A stretch of 36,992 nt of DNA from Acidobacteriaceae bacterium (GTDB lineage: Bacteria > Acidobacteriota > Terriglobia > Terriglobales > Acidobacteriaceae). Location of the stretch: assembly GCA_003142935.1 (NCBI GenBank), contig PLOG01000139.1:1-36992 (forward strand), written 5' to 3'. Shown one piece after another: positions 16,729 through 25,593 of the stretch (positions are counted from its first letter, which is position 1; every line of letters begins with the position of its first letter). The notes beneath the pieces are model-generated. The model was not told the origin of the DNA. It did no database searches and was given only the letters and a program-made list of their open reading frames with translations. The position numbers were made by a program, and so were the translations under genes.

Positions 16729-16900
16729 GAATTCCTTCCGTGCCACTCTCGGGCGGCCTTTTGGCCGCCGCTGAATGCGGCCTTGCATTCTCGTCGCTTA
16801 GCATTGCGCCAGACCCTCGACGGGCCGCTCGCTGGTGCGACAGCGCGAGGCAACCCAGCCGAGAAGATGCTCAGTTAAGTGAGATACTAACCCCAAACTA
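16729..16900 (-). promoter_or_regulatory. Structured 5' leader of the corrinoid operon
   Basis: On the minus strand three hairpins precede the start. The first (plus 16751-16768) has stem GGCGGCC and GGCCGCC around a four-base loop, 22 bases before the ATG. The next (about 16774-16791) pairs GAATGC with GCATTC around six bases. A third, near 16830-16850, pairs CTCG..CTG with CAGCGAG. The first hairpin lies just upstream of the ribosome binding site, so it could control translation initiation. I do not see a B12 box or another known riboswitch core. Confidence 0.4.
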
Positions 16901-17311
16901 CAGATCGCTAACTTGGATGTCTTCTCCATTCGTGTCTAATAGTGGTTAATTCTTGCGCGATCCTCGAACGAGCCCAGCGTCGCGACAACTGCCAGGCAGG
17001 TCCGGAACAGATGGATTGCCAAAGCCCCTTTGAACCGCGTCAATTGTCTCTTCGATGGGTCGCCCCGCCCCTTGATTGAAATTTTCGTGTCCCGCATTGG
17101 ATTAGTTCGAGACAGCTACCGCCGCTAGCGGATCCCAGCCTCCGAGCACTGAACCCCACCTCCTTCCGGGCGCGCCTCGGGGGTAGAATGACCTCTTCGC
17201 TACGCTCCAGACGTCCTTCTACCCTGCATACTCAAAATCCTCCCCCCATTCACCCGGTTGGTTTTACTCCGCCCTAGACCGAGGATGTCTTCACGCTTTT
17301 CGTATACGAAA
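16901..17311. other. Intergenic region without a recognisable gene
   Basis: These 411 bases lie between the corrinoid operon leader and the end of the glycosidase cluster. Apart from the palindrome at 17181-17224 I see no coding potential on either strand and no RNA gene. It may contain the operon promoter on the minus strand near 16900-16950, where the sequence becomes AT-richer. Confidence 0.45.
17181..17224. repeat. Imperfect inverted repeat (REP- or terminator-like)
   Basis: GGGTAGAATGAC (17181-17192) and GTCCTTCTACCC (17213-17224) form a 12-base stem with one mismatch around a 20-base loop. It lies 3' of the minus-strand glycosidase operon (which ends at 17312), so it may act as terminator or be a dispersed repetitive palindrome. 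No T tract is evident. Confidence 0.5.
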
Positions 17312-19594
17312 TTAGGACGAATGCGGGTACAGTGTCTCGATCCTTCCCCCGGGCCCTTTCACGCGATCATTTCCTTTACGTTTGGTTTCCGGGGGATGCC
17401 GCAACGTTACGGAAACGGAATCTGTCGTTGGCGACAAGGTGACGATTCCCTCCTCGGAATTGACGGTTCCTGCATTCGCTGCAGCAATGTTGCCCTTGAA
17501 GGCAGGCAAGTTGAACAAGACGTCTCCGTTCCTTACATCTCCCCAGATCCGCAGCTCAATTGTGGATCGACCTGAGGCGATCCTGAAACTGATCCTGCGG
17601 CCTTCATTCACATTCACATTTGCCCACTCTACAACGTTTCCCGGTTCCAGCCAGTAGTCTGGAATGCCGCGGCCGATGATGACCGTGCCGTCGATCTTGA
17701 CGGAGGCGCACATCTGAAGCAATGCCTGCTTGGTAAAGCTGGCTCCCCAGCTATCAAGATTTCCATAGCTTACGGGTGGTACATACATCCCGACCCAAGC
17801 GTCCCTCCCCTTGTATTCGAATGCCTCAGACCAGTTGTACGGCGCGCACTGGTTCTCAAGCTGAAACTCAAGATTCTTGACCACCTCTGTCCTGTATGCG
17901 TCGGAGTATAGACACTGCAGCCCGGCACTGCAGTTGTAGGCGGTCCCGTAAGTAACTTGCCCCCACCACGTGCCCCAACTTCCTTCGGGAATTCCTTTTC
18001 TATCTCGCACCTCCAGGGCGTGACGAATGGAATCGTCAAACTTTTCCTTCCAGAATCCGCCTAGATCAAACCCTTTCAAATACGCGCCCCAGGGAAATGT
18101 GCTTAACGCTCCCGAGTAAGGGACCCAGGAGTAATCGGAATCACCATATCGCTCTAATGTGACGTCGTCGAATCCGCCCTCGTAATAGTCAATATGCCGG
18201 CGTGCAGAGGTCTGGCTCAGAGCCCTGTTCACGCTATCGTTCAAATCAACCATCTCCTTGGCGGCCCACTCCGCTTCGTCCATCTCGCCCAGACGCCTGC
18301 ATATATGTTGATACGCCTGAAGCCCATGAAGTGCCGACCAGTTGTCGCAGAGCAAATAGTCTCCATCATCCGCCCAGTTCTCAAAATCCTGCGATTTCTT
18401 CATCAGCCCATAGTGCTCTTTGTCGTTGAATGACCTCAACGCATGAATGTTGCGAACGGCTTTCTTGAGTTCTTCCCGAACCGACACGGTGAAGTAGGCG
18501 AGGTCTCCGGTGCACCGCAGATACTCGGCGTATGGAATGAGATACTTCCCGAGCGTGTCTTCGTAGATGGGATCCGTCGCCTCCCGGCCTCTCCAAGTGG
18601 TACTGTTTGAGGCCTTGAAATACTTACTGGCCAACATCCTTTTTGCAATGTCGAAGTCCCCCTCTCTCATATATTGATCGACATAGTTTGGAGCATCGTG
18701 GGAAAAGGGCTGGTCATAGTTGTCGTTGTTGAAAGGATTCCTGGGAGCCGCGTGAATCTCATAGTCCTCCCCATTCTTAACCATGTTTTCCCAAGTCGTG
18801 ATTTGAATGGATTTGTACATTTCGACCATTCCGGCAACGGGAAGGCTGATTGGCTCCGCCAGGCCTGCCATGCGGCCGTTCCAATACTTCGCCATGGCCT
18901 CGTAGTTGGAATCGAACCCACCTGCCGATTTCAACACCGCAGGATCAACCGGAGAGCCCGCGGCAAATGCCACGAAATCCCTCGTAACCGAATCCCCTGG
19001 GTTTACGGAAATATCGAAGTACATGTCGGTATTGCTCTGGCCTGTGCACTCTCCTGAGAGCGGTATCTCTATATCGGGGCGTGAACTGACGTTGAGCCGA
19101 ACAACCTTGGGAACCAAGCCTGTGCCTGTAACGCGGACGCGCGAGTATACCGCGGTTAGATGGTCAGCAAGGACACGATTGGCGAAGTGCTGAATCTCCA
19201 CGCGAAACGTCCCGGCCATCCACTGGGAGATGGGACATGGAAGGTATCCATCCCGCAAGTACCACTTGATCCGCGATTTACGGTCCAGGGCGAACTCGTC
19301 CGGGGTATAAGTCGCTCCATCGACTGTAACCGTGTACTGGATAAGGTCTCCCAGGCCCGGCGCCACTCCTCCCCCCATGAATGTCCACGATTTTGGATGA
19401 TCGTTCTCCCATCCGATATACAACCATTTCAAAAGATCATAGTCGTAAAATGGCGATCTGCCTGCACGATTAGGCTCTTCCTGGCCAGGCTCTGGTAGTG
19501 CGGTTTCAGACACCGCGTTGGCACGTTGAGCCCGGACAACGAGGCCAGCCGCAATGGTCTGTAACCCGCACTTCACGAATCCGCGTCGGTTCAT
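17312..19594 (-). CDS. Tat-exported putative glycoside hydrolase, (alpha/alpha)6-like, family not recognised
   Basis: 760 residues from ATG 19594 with GGAGG 6 bases upstream. The N-terminus MNRRGFVKCGLQTIAAGLVV is a Tat-type signal ending near ANA. An N-terminal beta-rich region (about 60-230) is followed by a helical region (about 250-640) with Trp/Tyr/Asp-rich motifs spaced as in six-hairpin glycosidases (NNDNYDQPFSHDAPNY, FENWADDGDYLLCDNWSALHG, GSWGTWWGQVTYGTAYN, NQCAPYNWSEAFEYKGRDAW) and a small C-terminal beta domain. This layout is that of clan GH-L/GH-M or GH63/GH94-like toroid enzymes. I cannot assign the family. It is the last gene of the glycan locus and presumably works in the periplasm. 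Confidence 0.7.
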   Translation of the reverse strand: MNRRGFVKCGLQTIAAGLVVRAQRANAVSETALPEPGQEEPNRAGRSPFYDYDLLKWLYIGWENDHPKSWTFMGGGVAPGLGDLIQYTVTVDGATYTPDEFALDRKSRIKWYLRDGYLPCPISQWMAGTFRVEIQHFANRVLADHLTAVYSRVRVTGTGLVPKVVRLNVSSRPDIEIPLSGECTGQSNTDMYFDISVNPGDSVTRDFVAFAAGSPVDPAVLKSAGGFDSNYEAMAKYWNGRMAGLAEPISLPVAGMVEMYKSIQITTWENMVKNGEDYEIHAAPRNPFNNDNYDQPFSHDAPNYVDQYMREGDFDIAKRMLASKYFKASNSTTWRGREATDPIYEDTLGKYLIPYAEYLRCTGDLAYFTVSVREELKKAVRNIHALRSFNDKEHYGLMKKSQDFENWADDGDYLLCDNWSALHGLQAYQHICRRLGEMDEAEWAAKEMVDLNDSVNRALSQTSARRHIDYYEGGFDDVTLERYGDSDYSWVPYSGALSTFPWGAYLKGFDLGGFWKEKFDDSIRHALEVRDRKGIPEGSWGTWWGQVTYGTAYNCSAGLQCLYSDAYRTEVVKNLEFQLENQCAPYNWSEAFEYKGRDAWVGMYVPPVSYGNLDSWGASFTKQALLQMCASVKIDGTVIIGRGIPDYWLEPGNVVEWANVNVNEGRRISFRIASGRSTIELRIWGDVRNGDVLFNLPAFKGNIAAANAGTVNSEEGIVTLSPTTDSVSVTLRHPPETKRKGNDRVKGPGGRIETLYPHSS

Positions 19595-19678
19595 TTCAAT
19601 CCTCCAAATGGTGAAATTGACTCAAGGCCCTCAGTAAACTCCGGCAAGCCGGTTGATGTTTTCGGAGTTGTTTTGATC

Positions 19679-21010
19679 TCAGCTTCGCAAAAAGCGTTCA
19701 TTGAGCGTGCGATGCCACTGCACGTCCTTCCAATTTGCGAACTGCGGTTGGGCGTAGTTGAACGGCGTCCAGCCCCAGAATTTGCAGGCAATTGCATCGT
19801 CTACAGACCACTTTGCCCAATCCAGCAGCCAGCCCCAGTCCAACCTGGGGTCATCGATGTAGTACCACGTGGCCCACGATTCAGAAGTCGTCAACGGCAT
19901 GCCGCGCCGCTCAGCCCATCCGGCAAACTGCGACGCCTTGAATCTCTGGCGCGCGCGTAACATCGGCGCCATGGCCGCTGCGGTCTTGATCGAGCGATCG
20001 GAAAACTCCTTGAACCAACGATCATTTCGGAATATCCCGTCATCGACAAACTCATCGAAGCGCGTTCGCTCAGTCCAGCGCGGGTCGGCATCGGCATAGA
20101 AGTGCACATCGAGGCAGTCGAGTTCAAGCGGCACGTCGAGCCAGCGCAAGTCCCCGTGAATTGAAGTGGTGAAGCGCAACTCTGGAAACTCCCGCCGCAA
20201 CAGACCCAAAGCTTTGTTGATCTCACCTGCGAGGAAGGAAATCTGGGCTGGGGAGAAGATGTCGCCCTCATTGAAGCTTGCGCCTGTCTCTTTTCTCAAT
20301 CTTTCTTGCAAGTCTGGAAAGAAGTATGGCGTTTCATTGGCAATGTCGACATAGATAATTCGATCCAGACCGAATCGCTTCTTCCACTCGGTCAACGTGA
20401 CAGCCCACATCTCCGCTCCTTCCGTCATGTTCGCGGGCTTGCGAAGAGCAGCAGGCACAGGGGGAGATGTTGGAGATCCTGGCATGAACCACCAGCCGCT
20501 CAATGTGTAGTGAAGCGAACTGCGCTTCTGCAACTTCTCTATGAATTCCATGATCCAAAGTGCCACCGGGCCTTTCACCGCTGTATTCCAATTCCATGGC
20601 ATATAGGGCTCGTGCGGATCGGGCCATTCCAGGATGCGCTCGGGTTTGCTGAAGTCGAGCCACTGCGGCATCGGATCAATGCGCAGGGTGTTATAGCCCC
20701 GCTCGACTGCCTCATCCAGAACACGGTCATAATCCGCGAAGCTGCCGCCGGGCTGATGACGTAGCGCGTACGCCACATCCCACATGGCAATAGTCAATCT
20801 CCTGGGATTTAGATGATCGCGCATGTCGTAGTCATCAATCCGACTTGTCGCGGCGTGGGAAGACCTATCGCTTGCTACTTGCATAGGTATTTGAGCGAAG
20901 ACCCGGGCACTTTGCGCGGTCTCTTGGGCAGCAACATCCCTGCCGCTGGTCAACGCCGTCAACGCGCCAGCTGCTCCGTATGCAATGAGTTCACGCCTCG
21001 ATACGGGCAT
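19679..21010 (-). CDS. Cellulase-like TIM-barrel glycoside hydrolase (clan GH-A type), exported
   Basis: 443 residues from ATG 21010. It begins PVSRRELIAYGAAGAL, a Tat-like signal. Features of a GH-A (beta/alpha)8 barrel are seen: YVDIANETPYF with Glu226 after Asn as the acid/base, and TTSESWATWYY with Glu377 as the candidate nucleophile; CLDVHFYAD and KFWGWTPFNYAQP are substrate-strand motifs. Families related to cellulase-like, endoglycosidase or beta-glycosidase proteins are possible; the exact family is not recognised. It lies between two helical-toroid enzymes in the locus. Confidence 0.72.
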   Translation of the reverse strand: MPVSRRELIAYGAAGALTALTSGRDVAAQETAQSARVFAQIPMQVASDRSSHAATSRIDDYDMRDHLNPRRLTIAMWDVAYALRHQPGGSFADYDRVLDEAVERGYNTLRIDPMPQWLDFSKPERILEWPDPHEPYMPWNWNTAVKGPVALWIMEFIEKLQKRSSLHYTLSGWWFMPGSPTSPPVPAALRKPANMTEGAEMWAVTLTEWKKRFGLDRIIYVDIANETPYFFPDLQERLRKETGASFNEGDIFSPAQISFLAGEINKALGLLRREFPELRFTTSIHGDLRWLDVPLELDCLDVHFYADADPRWTERTRFDEFVDDGIFRNDRWFKEFSDRSIKTAAAMAPMLRARQRFKASQFAGWAERRGMPLTTSESWATWYYIDDPRLDWGWLLDWAKWSVDDAIACKFWGWTPFNYAQPQFANWKDVQWHRTLNERFLRS

Positions 21011-21142
21011 TTCCTTGTTCTCCTTCTTTCTTCAGTGCATTCCTGCGAGATAGTTCAAATCGAATGATTGTAGTTCCTATGCCAGTGCTCAAAAGGTCTC
21101 TAAGAAGTTCCACGACTCTATCAACCGCGAGCACCGCGCAAT

Positions 21143-23197
21143 CTAAACAGGCTGCGGCTTTACTGTAACCTTTCCCCCGGTAGACGAAATGGTGTAAAGC
21201 CTGCCGCCAGCTGGTACGTTGCGCAACTCCAGGTTCTCTGTCAACATCTCGTTCTGCAATCCAAAGGGATGTCCGCTGGCGTCGATATCATAGAGAGCTT
21301 CAATGCCGATCTGGCAGAGCAGCGCCCCCCAGGTGTAGTGAGGATGATCGTCGCCGGTTCCGTCTGTGCTGCGGTAGTTCTCATTGCATGTGCCACGTGC
21401 TTGCCAGTTGCGCATGAAGAGGCTTACGCTGCGACGGGCGAACTCGGCTTGCTGCAGCGGCGTGCCATAGCGCCGCAGCCCCTGCCAAATTAGGTAGTTC
21501 ACCGGCCCCCAGACGTGGCCTTTCCAATACTCCTGCGTTGCGTATTCAGGATCGTCATAGGGCAGAGTCGGGATCAACCAGGGTCCCCAGAATTTCCCGG
21601 GATCGGTGAGAGTCTGCAGAACGCGCTGTGCCCGCTCAGAATCGGGGGCGCCACATATGAGTGGATAGAAGTTCATCGGTGTAATGCGAGTCAAGAAAGC
21701 CCCCGGCTTGCTGTCTTCACTCCATAGGCGCGTGCAATAGAGCCCTAGCTCGTCATTCCAGAGCGAGGCATTGATGCGTCGATTCATTTCCAGATGCTCG
21801 GCATGAAGCCTCTGCGCATCTGCCGGCCGGCCGAGCGCAACCGCCATTTTCGACAGGATCTCTGCATCGAGCGACCACAGGGAATTCAAGTCCACCGCAT
21901 CGGCCGTCATCTGTCCCCGCTCAAACCCGGCTCCATCGAAATGCGGCGTGTCATCCCACCCGGTCGCCAACCGGGCTAGCGTGAAATCAACCTTTGAGCC
22001 CCACTCCAGAAGGCCGTTCTTATTCCCATCGCTATGTTTCGGCCACCAATCATGCCAGCGCAGCAATCGAGGATAGACCTCTTGCAGAAACTGCTTATCA
22101 CTCCAGCGCTGGTAGAGTTTCCATGCGCAGAGCGACGTAACTGGAGGATTGGAGCAGGCTGAGTTGACGAACGATCCCGTACCTGTAGGCCACTCAGTCA
22201 CCTGCGAGATCATGCCGTCTGGCAGCTGGTATCGAAGTACGGTTCGTATCGTCTCCATGGCTGTCGATGGATCTTCGATGGAGGCCAAGAGCCCATTGAA
22301 CGAGCTGTCCCATGTGAAGTAGGGAAGAAAGTCAGGGTCTTTGACGAGCCAGCCGCTTCTCCCGATGACATTGCCGACCCGTTTCGTCAAGCTACTGTAG
22401 AGCCGGTTGTTGTTCAGATTGTCGGTAATTGCGCCGACGAAATCTCCCCAGGCGCCATGCGCCTGGGCGCGATGGGCCGAATAGCGGGAGCAAGCAAGAT
22501 CGATGGTCGCGTCGACCGTACTGAGGGCGGGCAAAGCGGAAAAGCCCGCGACAAAACAGGCTGCATGATCTCGCGTTATCTGCAATTCTACGGACGAATC
22601 TCTGTCCAGATGAACTGCGTGATGGGATCCAGGATCGATCCGTAAGCTCCACAGGATGTACTCTCCATCGAAGGTGATTGCGTAAGCATCCAGGCCATCG
22701 GTCGCGGCACGAACGTCATGAAAAAAGGGCCGCCACGGATTCGCGGGGATTTTCATCTGGAGTTTTGCATTGCGATCGGCGCGAATGCGAAACACCGCAG
22801 CCTCCGGGCCCACTCGTCCCCATTCGACAGTGAGATTGGCGCCGTCCACTTGAATGTTCCATTTACAGTACGAAAAGTCCGGCGCAGCAGAGCCGGGGCG
22901 GCCCGTACTGTCAGATCCGATGTCGAGAACAATTCCTGCCTGGTTGTCTCGGATAAAGGCAACAGCTCCGGGAAGAAGCGCATGGACGTTGCCAATGAGC
23001 GTGCGATCTCTGACCACGAGAGGTGGCTGGTGAACGCTCCCCTCCATGTTCTTCGCGGCAGCTTCCGGAGCGGCAATTGCCGAAGGCTGCACTTTGCCGA
23101 AAAGCCGCTGCGAAAGCAACGAAGCGGCTGCACCGGCAAACGCTGAACCGAGAAATCCACGCCGTGACACGCGTCCCAACGTTCTTTTACTTGCCAT
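21143..23197 (-). CDS. MGH1/GH63-like (alpha/alpha)6 glycoside hydrolase, Tat-exported
   Basis: 684 residues, ATG 23197. VSRRGFLGSAFAGAAASLL is a clear Tat signal. An N-terminal beta domain (to about 250) is followed by a six-hairpin domain with the signature set of the mannosylglycerate-hydrolase/trehalase/GH63 group: FTWDSSFNGL, LPDGMISQVTEW, ARLATGWDDTPHFDG, AVDLNSLWSLDAEIL, TPMNFYPLICG, EYWKGHVWGPVNYLIWQGL and GDDHPHYTWGALL. The Asp in WDDTP and the acidic residues near DGTGDD are the usual catalytic-acid region. It would hydrolyse alpha-linked glycans. The next gene downstream starts 132 bases later. Confidence 0.82.
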   Translation of the reverse strand: MASKRTLGRVSRRGFLGSAFAGAAASLLSQRLFGKVQPSAIAAPEAAAKNMEGSVHQPPLVVRDRTLIGNVHALLPGAVAFIRDNQAGIVLDIGSDSTGRPGSAAPDFSYCKWNIQVDGANLTVEWGRVGPEAAVFRIRADRNAKLQMKIPANPWRPFFHDVRAATDGLDAYAITFDGEYILWSLRIDPGSHHAVHLDRDSSVELQITRDHAACFVAGFSALPALSTVDATIDLACSRYSAHRAQAHGAWGDFVGAITDNLNNNRLYSSLTKRVGNVIGRSGWLVKDPDFLPYFTWDSSFNGLLASIEDPSTAMETIRTVLRYQLPDGMISQVTEWPTGTGSFVNSACSNPPVTSLCAWKLYQRWSDKQFLQEVYPRLLRWHDWWPKHSDGNKNGLLEWGSKVDFTLARLATGWDDTPHFDGAGFERGQMTADAVDLNSLWSLDAEILSKMAVALGRPADAQRLHAEHLEMNRRINASLWNDELGLYCTRLWSEDSKPGAFLTRITPMNFYPLICGAPDSERAQRVLQTLTDPGKFWGPWLIPTLPYDDPEYATQEYWKGHVWGPVNYLIWQGLRRYGTPLQQAEFARRSVSLFMRNWQARGTCNENYRSTDGTGDDHPHYTWGALLCQIGIEALYDIDASGHPFGLQNEMLTENLELRNVPAGGRLYTISSTGGKVTVKPQPV

Positions 23198-23323
23198 TTA
23201 CATCCCCTTGCAGATCATAAGAGATTTGAAGGGATTGGCCGCGCGAGGTTTATGCGCCAATCGATACCTTGGTCTGTAGCGCGCGAGGTCGAACTAGACC
23301 AACTGCCAGTGTGAGTTGCGATT

Positions 23324-25420
23324 TCATTTCCAGAGTTGAACCTGGGTTGCTCCCGCCGGGAGAGAAACGTCCTCGATCCCATTGCGCCCGGTGCCAGCAG
23401 TCCCCCACAACGTTTTTGGGTGTAGTCCGGTGGGGACAGTCATGGCACAGTTCGCGGGCTGTCCCCCGCTATTTGCGAGAATCGTCAGATAGGCGCTCTC
23501 TTTCTTCAGAACACGCAACAGGCAGTTCGGCTGCGGCTGCACAAAATTGAACGGCACGGCAGTGAGCGCGGGCTGCAGTGTCGAGTGAAGATAGTTGGCC
23601 AACGGTGCTGGGTCCCCCAGCCATGCGCCTAGCCCAACCAACGATGGAATCCAAATCACCCTGCCACCTCCGGCTACGTTGCGAACCGTTGCTGTTGTCT
23701 CTCCCTGCCAGGTTGCAATTGGTTTGGCTTCGAGATTGTGAATCGTCCCCAGCCACAGATGTGCCGGTAGGGATGGTTCCGCATTGTTCCATTCAATCTG
23801 CGGCGCAGTCGGCAGCAAAACCTCCTTGAGCTCCGCTCCGGTTATCTCCGCCAGCGGAAAGCCCGCCAGTGGCCATGCCTTCCCATATGGATCGTAGAAG
23901 CCGGTCAGCCCGGTTACGATCAGCGTGTTGCCATTGTGAACAAAGGCGTTCAGTTGATCTATTTGTTCAGTTGAGAGCGCCCTCACGTCGGGCAGGATCA
24001 CCGTTCGATGAGCTGGTTCTGCCTGGCTCCAGGCAACGTCGTCGAAGTGCTTGATGCGCGGGGGCACTCCAGACTCGGCTAGCGCCCGATAGAGACCCAG
24101 AGTTTCCAGCACCTGCGCATTGCGGTCTCTCGCCGGGTCGGCACTGTGGGCAAGGTTGTCTTCCAATGTCATGGTCTCAAGGCTCAGCACCAGCGTCACG
24201 TCGGGCCGAACGGCCTGGCTGCCATCGAAAAAGTCCTTGTTGTTTTCCAGGATTTGAGCAATCTGCGATGCGGTTCTCAGCCGGGCGCTGGGCTGCTGCT
24301 GGAAATCGAGCAACGACCACTCTCCAGCTTCCACACCGCTCGTGCGGGCATTCAAGAGCCAGAACAGGATGCGGTCTGCGCCCGCGCCCAGGCTGGTCCA
24401 CACCCACTGGGCCACATCATCCGCCGTTGGATCGATTGGCCGAGTGCCGCTGGCGATGTTCGTGCCCCCTTGTAGTTCCGTAACCCAATGGCGTTTCGGC
24501 TCGATGCTCCCGTCGACCAGATCGTTGACATAGGAAACCCCGAGAGCGTATTCGTCCGGATTCAGAAGTCCGAAGTGCCACGCAGGATGTATCGAACAAC
24601 CGAGAGTGTCAAGAAAAGACCGCCATGAGGGAAGGTCGTCAGACGACTTGGCAAGATTCCCAACCAGGGAATGCGGGTTCATATGCAGCGGATGCTTTGC
24701 ATCGTTGATGCGCACCTGTTGCGCCAGCCATTCCAGTTGCTGTGTCTGATAGCCCCGCCAGAAGGTCATCCAGTCGATCGAGACAGTCTTGTTCCATGAA
24801 TTCGGTTCTTCGTCAGGAGTTGCCTGCTGACACGAGGAGTAGTTTTTTCCCCATGCAAGATTCAGTCCATCCACTGTCTTGTAGCGATGGGAGAGCCATG
24901 ATCGAAATCCGGTAATGGCTAGCGGCTGTGGCGAAGCAGCCTGGCCAGGTTCATTCATCAGTATCCAGGAATCAAGCGCCGGGTTGTCGCGATAATGGAT
25001 GACAACGTGTGCGATGTAATCGGTCGCAAGGCCTTGTGCAGCTTCGGAGCCTGTGACAGAATAGCCCTGCGTTCCATCACCGCCCAGGAACGGCGGCGGC
25101 CCACCTGGCGTCAAGGTGGCGACAATGCGCACGTGATACTTCTCTGCCGCCTTGAATGCCTCGTCATAAAGAGTGAAGTCCCAGACATCCTTCTTCGGCT
25201 CCAGATCGGGCCACATCAGAAAGAGCCTCGCCACGGGCATATGCGCATCCCTGAGCTCGCGAAACCATCCATCGATCTGCGCCGGCGTCTGGCCAGGCTC
25301 TATCCAGATTTGAGCACCGATCAGAGGTGTCTCCGCTGTCCCCGTGAGGGTGCTCAACAATAGCGCCAGCACTACAACGATCAATTGCATCCCACTTAGA
25401 TTAGGGGTCTTGCTGCCCAT
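23324..25420 (-). CDS. GH42-like beta-galactosidase, secreted
   Basis: 698 residues, ATG 25420, with GAGG 8 bases upstream. A Sec signal peptide (residues 11-28, MQLIVVVLALLLSTLTG) precedes a TIM barrel: VARLFLMWPDLEPKKDVWDF, DSWILMNEPGQ (Asn156-Glu157, acid/base) and HWVTELQGGTN (Glu315, nucleophile), as in GH42/GH-A enzymes. A Rossmann-like trimerisation domain (about 420-600) and a short beta domain follow. It releases beta-linked galactose or related residues in the periplasm. It is the second hydrolase transcribed after the beta-helix gene. Confidence 0.82.
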   Translation of the reverse strand: MGSKTPNLSGMQLIVVVLALLLSTLTGTAETPLIGAQIWIEPGQTPAQIDGWFRELRDAHMPVARLFLMWPDLEPKKDVWDFTLYDEAFKAAEKYHVRIVATLTPGGPPPFLGGDGTQGYSVTGSEAAQGLATDYIAHVVIHYRDNPALDSWILMNEPGQAASPQPLAITGFRSWLSHRYKTVDGLNLAWGKNYSSCQQATPDEEPNSWNKTVSIDWMTFWRGYQTQQLEWLAQQVRINDAKHPLHMNPHSLVGNLAKSSDDLPSWRSFLDTLGCSIHPAWHFGLLNPDEYALGVSYVNDLVDGSIEPKRHWVTELQGGTNIASGTRPIDPTADDVAQWVWTSLGAGADRILFWLLNARTSGVEAGEWSLLDFQQQPSARLRTASQIAQILENNKDFFDGSQAVRPDVTLVLSLETMTLEDNLAHSADPARDRNAQVLETLGLYRALAESGVPPRIKHFDDVAWSQAEPAHRTVILPDVRALSTEQIDQLNAFVHNGNTLIVTGLTGFYDPYGKAWPLAGFPLAEITGAELKEVLLPTAPQIEWNNAEPSLPAHLWLGTIHNLEAKPIATWQGETTATVRNVAGGGRVIWIPSLVGLGAWLGDPAPLANYLHSTLQPALTAVPFNFVQPQPNCLLRVLKKESAYLTILANSGGQPANCAMTVPTGLHPKTLWGTAGTGRNGIEDVSLPAGATQVQLWK

Positions 25421-25593
25421 CGGGATTCCTCTCTATCTTGGTCCTTCTCAGATCTCAGTCCGAGCGCCGCATCTGCTAAATCGGAAGACCGCCTGGATTG
25501 GTCCATCTCCGAAACAAATAAGCAGTTTCCCAGGTAAAATCCAGGCCTGCGGTGCTTCTCGCAGCCAAAAGTAGCAACTCCCCACCCTTCGGG

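Noticed and set aside
16729-16900. Cobalamin riboswitch before the corrinoid operon
   Set aside because: I searched by eye for the B12 box and the conserved GCCACTG-type core and saw neither; a structured leader is reported instead.
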